Shown here: positions 60,501 to 64,000 of the stretch, one piece after another
How positions within the stretch are numbered: position 1 is the stretch's first letter
Layout of the letters: every line of letters begins with the position of its first letter
NCBI GenBank assembly: GCA_914767715.1
Contig: OU612073.1
Span: 3,038,001-3,102,000, forward strand
Source: Membranipora membranacea
Taxonomy: Eukaryota; Bryozoa; Gymnolaemata; Cheilostomatida; Membraniporidae
DNA: 64,000 nt
Direction: 5' to 3'
The notes under the pieces: generated by a model
Databases searched by the model: none
The model's input: the letters and a program-made list of their open reading frames with translations, nothing else
Told to the model about the DNA's origin: nothing
Made by a program: the position numbers and the translations under genes

Positions 60501-63500
60501 AATGATGGTTTTAAACTTACATAGCCCCGGTTTAAGAATATTGTTGCAGCGAGATATGGGGTCCACTATGATTTCTGAAAATACAATGATAAGAGAATGT
60601 GTTGGATCATCAGCTATTTTCTCTTGCTTGTGTTCATTGAAAGGAGTATTAGCTGGAAATTCAGCTAGGTGAACAAGAGAAATGGCCACAACCTCTCAAA
60701 GTAGAACATAAGTGTTATAAATATGATTGCATGAAGCATATCATTGTATCACAAACTAGTATGTATATTTTAGTCTCATTCAGCGTTTTCTCTTCATAGG
60801 TCACAACATGTAGTGTGCTCAGAAAGGAAGAACCAAGAGAAGAGGCCAGAAAATCACCACCAGCAACAGGAGCGGTAAGTTCAGTACCAGAAAATATTCC
60901 ATTGACAGCTTTATCAATCAAACTTTGCTGCCGAATAAACTATCATCACAAATGTGAAGAGCTTTGTGAAAATATACCATCGCAATGGTTATTAGCCAAG
61001 TGATTTATCTTACTTCATTCATTTTAATAATATGTAATGTAATTATAAAATATTTTATGATATTCATTATATTATCTTATTATTATCATATATATATTAT
61101 TATTTTTAGGTGTCTATCTAATTGATATTTTATTATTATTTTAACTTACTATTATATATATAGTATTATTGTTAGGTGTCTATCTAATCGTTATTATATT
61201 AACTTATTATTTTATTATATATTATTACTGTTATCTGTCCATCTAGAATAATTTTTTTTTCTTTACTTCAGATGACACAACACAGCGCTAGTAGAGTACG
61301 CGCAGTAAATTTTTCCGGAACTTTGGATGAGGAGCTCTATGATGATGGGGAGCTCTATGATGATGGGGAGCTCTGTGATTATGAGGAGCTCAGTGATTAT
61401 GAGGTGCCCGAGCCTACATATGAAAGGACAAGCTTATCTTTTTCTGCGGATTCCTCAGCACCTAAGGTAAATCACTATGTATCATTCAACAAACTATATT
61501 CATGCGCATTTGTCTGTTTGTACAAGCCTTAAATTTTGGTGCTGGGAGATATTGCTAGTGAATACAATGTATTGGTGGCAAATTAGACTGATACTGACCA
61601 TTGTTAGAACTGGAGCTATCACATTTCGATATTGTATGATTCAACACAGGCAGGTTTATATCAGAGAAATCGATCGATAAATTCCTGTTAATATAGTAGT
61701 TGTCTTTCCGTTCAACAGGGTAGACAACTAGGATACAAAAAAGGTCCGATAACATAAGGTCTCACGGGTTGTTTTGTAATATATTATCGGTATCCTAAAA
61801 GAGAAACAGCCCTTGTGTGAATCTGCTCACCGATATCCTGACCATATCCCAGAAACTACTATCAAATTCAGCTTAAATATGGCCTATATCGACCCTCTGA
61901 TATCAACCCATATTGATCAATGTCGTTAGATCGTGAATCACTTTTAAACCTGCTTATACTAACAACACTGTGAACCATAGAAATAGAGCTAAGTGGAAAC
62001 CTAGACCGCTCTTGGGAGTCGTCCCACTTTTTGCCAATCACCTGTATATAAGAAATCAGTGGTAGGGTTTCTTTCAAAAATGAAATTAGATGCACTTGCT
62101 GAGATACTAACCCACTATCCTTACTACTATCTGGGTGTAACAGGAATTTTTTTCTGGACATTGAAATTCATCAAGATAACAGGCTGTCCCTACCAATGAT
62201 TGTGGTTAACCAGTAATAACAAAAACCGCAAATACTGGTTAGGCATCTATGTATCGATGTCTATGCTGTGAACACATCTTGTATTTTAGCAGCAGCGGCA
62301 GCAGCAAGTGCTGAAGGAGAGCACATCCTCTGTAGAAGTGAGACCGAAAATGGGCCAAAAGACAAGTATTAATCCGAATGTAAGTCTATGGTGAATTTTC
62401 TTGTGTTTCCCCAAAATAAAAGTCTCCCTCAACAGGGCTTAGTTCTCCACCACCGTGACTGCTATATGTCAACCTCCGCATTGATTCATTTATTTGAATT
62501 CTTCGGTTTGTCAATATACAGTGGAAGCTGGTTAATTCAAACTTTATAATTCAAAACTCCTGTTAATTCAGACAAGGAAATTTGGTCCCTTCAACCAGAT
62601 CTCAATGCATTCTGATGTCACTTAATTCAGACATTGCTTAATTAGAACAAATTTTTGTGGTCCCGAATGGTTTAAATTAAGTGGACTTCACTAAATCTTG
62701 GAATAGTGGATATCCATCTTGGGGACTGTAACCTTGCTACAGACAATCTTTAACCTGCTTTCACTATCGCTCTCTGAGGAAGTTTTATTTCTTCTATACC
62801 TCAGCTAACAACTCGTAAAGGTGTCGTCACTGAAAACCTACTGGAAAAACTAACTAACTCGATGAAGGACCGAGGGATCACCTGTGCTCCTTCTCTGACA
62901 GAACAATCTGAAACACTATCAGCTTACTCACCAACATCCCCTTCATACTCACCAACATCCCCTTCATACGCCCCAACGTCTCCATCATACTCCCCAATGC
63001 AAACAATGCAGAAAAAGAAAAGAAAACCGATGAGTGGGAAAGCAGAGGGATTTAGTACTGCATTAGTGGGTGATGCACAGTTCGGATCTGCACAAGTTCA
63101 ATCGCAATCAGCAGCAGCACCGACACCAGGTGCTGGTTTTGGTTTTGGATCTGCACCAATGGGTGGTGCACTCTTCGGATCTGCACAAGTTGAGTCGCAA
63201 TCAGCAGCAGCACCGACAGCGGCTGCTGGTTTTAGTTTTGGATCTGCACCAATGGGTGGTGCACTGTTTGGATCTGCACAAGTTGAGTCGCAATCAGCAG
63301 CAGCACCGACAGCAGCTGCTGGTTTTGGTTTTGGATCTGCACCAATGGGTGGTGCACTGTTTGGATCTGCACAAGTTAAGTCGCAATCAGCAGCAGCACC
63401 GACAACAGGTGCTGGTTTTGGTTTTGGATCTGCACCAACGGGTGGAGCACTGTTCGGATCTGCGCAACAAGTTCAATCGCAATCAGCAGCAGCACCGACA

Positions 63501-64000
63501 CCAGGGGCTGGTGTTGGATCTGCACCAATGGGTAGTGCACTATTTGGATCTGCACAAGTTGAGCCACTATCAGCTGCAGCAGAACGGCCACCAGGACCTG
63601 GCTATGGAGGGGGAGCTGCCTCGTTTGGTTCTGCACAACTTCTGCAACAACGGGAGGTTATGGGAGGTATTCAGCAGATGAATGGATCTAGAGTTCAAGA
63701 AAGTTCTACGTTAATATCACAAGAATTTTTGGCGACAAATACCAAACCATTATCACGTGGTCCGACCTCTGGTTTCGAAGAAACCTACCAAAGATCAATA
63801 TCACATGCCTTGACAGACATGACTGGAGTACCACCTCAATCACATCCACCACCTCCCCCATATCTTGCCCATAAAGTTGGTCAAGTCCCAGGTCGAGAAA
63901 ATATACCCAATAGATTCATGGTCATACCACCACCACCACCTCAAAGAGTTGTACAGCAAGGTATACCACCCCCAACTGGTGAACATGAACATCCCCAACC
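36516..64000 (+). CDS. PARP4: PARP4 (vault PARP) with internal ubiquitin domain and repeat-rich tail; 3' end outside window
   Basis: Exons: 36516-36525 (proposed), 37250-37444, 37905-38119, 38293-38488, 39825-39961, 42086-42202, 42590-42739, 43536-43689, 44171-44334, 44912-45060, 45742-45873, 46420-46518, 46740-46920, 47388-47556, 47970-48094, 48324-48455, 48832-48924, 49435-49599, 50122-50250, 50511-50648, 51598-51784, 52026-52099, 52363-52550, 52881-52980, 53401-53574, 53797-53958, 54255-54396, 55022-55096, 55950-56107, 56997-57087, 57722-57879, 58277-58399, 58775-59092, 59559-59633, 59912-60334, 60800-60874, 61272-61466, 62290-62379, 62805-end. About 2,285 codons, all in phase. Domains (residues): BRCT about 90-190, WGR-like about 250-310, PARP helical domain about 340-470, ART catalytic domain about 490-660 with the H-Y-E triad (LFHAS, GAGIYFAD, NNEDCVYS), VIT about 690-880, vWA about 950-1130 with intact MIDAS (DMSNS, GNTN, SDGH), ubiquitin 1322-1397, acidic repeats about 1400-1855, CTD-like heptads, FG repeats, Pro-rich tail. 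Known PARP4 is a mono-ADP-ribosyltransferase of the vault particle. The start ATG is tentative. Confidence 0.93.
37460..37558. other. Intronic inverted repeat around a 14-G run
   Basis: CCAATGTGTTGGCTCTGATT and the following GGTGGATGGG pair with CCCACCCATCAATCAGAGCC and AACACATTG across a poly-G run. PARP4 intron between the exons ending at 37444 and starting at 37905. Probably a small foldback or an inverted duplication. Confidence 0.75.
37905..38488 (+). other. PARP4 BRCT domain exons
   Basis: The two exons read FADKIYVVEFISRVSFKEKS, KIKSHGGTISHILNKK, SAVIISDQECVESYKCRKAL and VLSAGYIHECVIEGSL. The Gly-Gly after the first helix and the aromatic Y..ECV near the end fit a BRCT fold, as at the N-terminus of human PARP4. 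Here about 85 residues precede it, whereas in human PARP4 the BRCT is at the extreme N-terminus. The extra segment is basic and Leu/Ser-rich, with no domain recognised. Confidence 0.8.
38848..39278 (+). repeat. Interspersed repeat, family B copy 2
   Basis: Partner of 34632-35090; lies in a PARP4 intron and in the same genomic orientation. Lacks the 26-bp segment of copy 1. Each copy is followed by an AT dinucleotide run. Confidence 0.88.
39962..42085 (+). other. Large PARP4 intron with several repeats
   Basis: Contains: a diverged tandem duplication sharing GTAGAAATGAGACACC (about 40070-40215 and 40225-40340); a GCCTGACTATAACATGC repeat at about 40808 that recurs at 46282; a pogo/Tigger-like fragment at 41185-41310; and the GC-rich hairpin repeat at 41802-41858. 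No exon was seen. Confidence 0.6.
41802..41858 (+). repeat. GC-rich hairpin repeat, copy 2
   Basis: CTCTCGCCCGGGGGGCCGTC followed by GGGCGAG, then AAAAGTCTGGGGGGCTCAGA. Best match to 26435-26486. It lies in PARP4 intronic sequence. Confidence 0.7.
44455..44640 (+). repeat. SINE-like repeat, tail family
   Basis: Shares CCTCTGC-TCTT, ATAAAAAGTAGC, CACCTGTA-TCTAGAGGGGAT and AACTC-like blocks with 55330-55430. A C-run of about 13 lies near 44486. Intronic in PARP4. Confidence 0.6.
50698..51125 (+). mobile_element. tRNA-derived SINE, interrupted
   Basis: Starts GGAGGTGGCTCAGTTGGTTA GAGCG (box A TGGCTCAGTTGG). Box B GGTTCGATTCC lies at 50961-50971, about 250 bp away rather than the usual 30-40 bp, so roughly 190 bp (about 50738-50930) interrupts the tRNA-like head. 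The tail carries GACCTGCCAACAAACTGAGA and CGCCGCCCATTCTTCGGGAT, parts of which recur at 54570-54610 and in the 18.7-20.6 kb duplication. Lies in a PARP4 intron. It is not a functional tRNA. Confidence 0.75.
53985..54235 (+). repeat. Irregular TGTGACATGACAT minisatellite
   Basis: About fifteen degenerate copies of a 12-16 bp ATTGTGACATGAC unit in a PARP4 intron. A shorter CACATATGTCACA array occurs at 48766-48815 in another intron. Confidence 0.8.
54545..54612 (-). repeat. SINE tail fragment
   Basis: CGCCAAGTTGCTCTCAGTTT and GCAGGCAGGTCGGAGCACACC are the complement of the tail of the 50698-51125 SINE and match the ends of the 18.7-20.6 kb duplication. Confidence 0.65.
55148..55440 (+). mobile_element. 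tRNA-derived SINE, second family
   Basis: The tRNA-like head has a box A-like TGGGTCAGGTGGGCC and a box B-like AGTTCAATCCCCGAG at about 55199-55213. The tail matches 44455-44640 (ATAAAAAGTAGC, CTCTAGAGGGGATAAC). Intronic in PARP4. Confidence 0.65.
55645..55920. mobile_element. PIF/Harbinger-like MITE before the ubiquitin exon
   Basis: 276 bp with inverted ends AGCCTGGTACCCATCAA and, on the other strand, AGCCTTGTACCCACCAA, flanked by TAA on both sides (55642-55644, 55921-55923). A 3-bp TAA duplication is typical of PIF/Harbinger MITEs. It contains a perfect 34-nt palindrome (CGCACGAAAGTAGAAT and complement) at 55769-55802. It ends 30 bp before the exon that starts the ubiquitin domain. Confidence 0.85.
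55961..57077 (+). other. Ubiquitin domain inside PARP4 (two exons)
   Basis: Coding parts 55961-56107 and 56997-57077 encode 76 residues collinear with ubiquitin: it starts IEIKIRTLTGRTF, contains EGIPNDQQRLVFGGNQLEDS, and ends SLHLVLRLRGG, followed by EGPS. Retained: L8, R42, V70, H68, R72, R74, G75, G76; I44 is V. Lysines: K6R, K11R, K27 kept, K29Q, K33M, K48N, K63N. Residue 1 is Ile because the domain is internal. In phase on both sides. Confidence 0.95.
56301..56771. mobile_element. Foldback MITE, TA target site, copy 2
   Basis: 471 bp with ends GACAGGTTTCTGAGCTCTGA and ...CAGAAAACTGTC, flanked by TA (56299-56300, 56772-56773). Shares the internal blocks AAAGAGGGTTATCTTGAAAA and GTACCAAACTGGAGAGAGGA with 12500-13226. 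It lies in the intron that splits the ubiquitin domain. Confidence 0.85.
58460..60960 (+). repeat. Recent 1.24-kb tandem duplication spanning PARP4 exons
   Basis: The block containing exons 58775-59092 and 59559-59633 is repeated as 59912-60334 and 60800-60874, with introns nearly identical (for example CATATCATTGTATCACAAAC in both). The encoded unit is about 29 residues: SISDDSDDDEGFDLDSAPRA followed by AAKLVPLSQ; copy 1 has three units, copy 2 four, each closed by DDYDDGYVMDSIP. Copy 2 has lost the original exon acceptor by a deletion joining AGGCAGATACA to CGGACGACGAC. Confidence 0.92.
61969..62272 (-). repeat. Interspersed repeat, family A copy 2
   Basis: Reverse-complement partner of 603-915. 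It ends in GATGTCTATGCTGTGAACAC. It lies in the PARP4 intron before the Gln-rich exon at 62290. Confidence 0.7.
62519..62690 (+). mobile_element. pogo/Tigger-like MITE
   Basis: Starts CAGTGGAAGCTGGTTAATTC and ends AATTAAGTGGACTTCACTA, an imperfect inverted repeat, with the CTCCTGTTAATTCAGACAAG motif common in pogo/Tigger-type ends. A partial copy is at 41185-41310. PARP4 intron. Confidence 0.65.
62925..62999 (+). other. RNA polymerase II CTD-like heptads in PARP4
   Basis: In the PARP4 frame the codons read YSPTSPS, YSPTSPS, YAPTSPS, then YSPM. Two are perfect consensus Pol II CTD heptads and the third has one change. They are followed by QTMQKKKRKPMSGK, whose KKKRK is a good monopartite NLS candidate (about 63010-63027). 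Confidence 0.93.
63070..63650 (+). other. FG-repeat region of PARP4
   Basis: Tandem units of about 33 residues: GAGFGFGSAPMGGALFGSAQ followed by VESQSAAAPT, five to six copies. The FG dipeptides in Ala/Ser/Gly/Gln-rich spacers resemble nucleoporin FG repeats. Human PARP4 also has FGxxP-type C-terminal sequence before its MVP-binding end. The 203-codon frame at 63070-63681 in another phase is a shadow kept open by the repeat. After it comes a Pro-rich stretch (SHPPPPPYLA, MVIPPPPPQR) that stays open to the window end. Confidence 0.9.

Noticed and set aside
63070-63681. 203-codon open frame rich in HQWVVHCLDLHKL units
   Set aside because: It is a shifted reading of the PARP4 FG repeats; the PARP4 frame is the one continuous with upstream exons and homology.

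Overview
This is intron-rich, AT-rich eukaryotic nuclear DNA with short exons, GT-AG introns and many small non-autonomous repeats. The gene set (ESCRT-III CHMP1, spliceosomal SmE, a vault-type PARP4 with VIT and vWA domains) points to an animal, most likely an invertebrate. A non-bilaterian such as a sponge or cnidarian would fit, but the species cannot be fixed from the sequence. No rRNA, intact tRNA, CRISPR array or prokaryotic gene was found. Exons were joined by hand from splice sites and reading phase; every internal junction of the five intact genes is phase-consistent.

Layout. (1) 208-5945, minus: 5' part (12 exons, about 560 codons) of an AT-hook protein with a long acidic tail that runs off the left edge. 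(2) 8871-11589, plus: complete CHMP1, 5 exons, 198 aa. (3) About 12.1-18.0 kb: a duplicated locus for a small signal-peptide plus transmembrane, Cys-rich protein. The right copy (17067-17878) is intact; the left copy (13535-14249) has a 28-bp deletion that removes the membrane anchor. (4) About 18.7-20.6 kb: a diverged non-coding tandem duplication. (5) 22696-25230 and 26971-28331: two related, very long foldback elements flanked by TTAA, the first broken by a second TTAA-flanked insertion. (6) 26492-32495, minus: a complete six-exon gene for a 261-aa protein I do not recognise; the second foldback lies in its last intron. (7) 34540-36042, minus: complete SNRPE, 3 exons, 93 aa. (8) About 36516 to the right edge, plus: a very large PARP4 (vault PARP) gene, 38 recognised exons plus a proposed 10-nt start exon, still open at 64000 (about 2,285 codons).

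The most notable content is PARP4. After the usual BRCT, WGR-like, helical, ADP-ribosyltransferase, VIT and vWA domains it carries a full-length in-frame ubiquitin domain ending in LRLRGG and followed by more protein. Next come acidic Ser/Asp repeats built from a recently duplicated exon block, three perfect or near-perfect RNA polymerase II CTD-type heptads (YSPTSPS), a basic NLS-like stretch, nucleoporin-like FG repeats and a proline-rich tail. The ubiquitin domain has lost six of the seven acceptor lysines (only K27 remains) but keeps the C-terminal diglycine. This suggests one polypeptide that combines ADP-ribosylation, ubiquitin recognition or processing, and phase-separating or vault-docking sequence. 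SNRPE and PARP4 are divergent from an interval of about 0.5-1.2 kb, which could be a shared promoter region.
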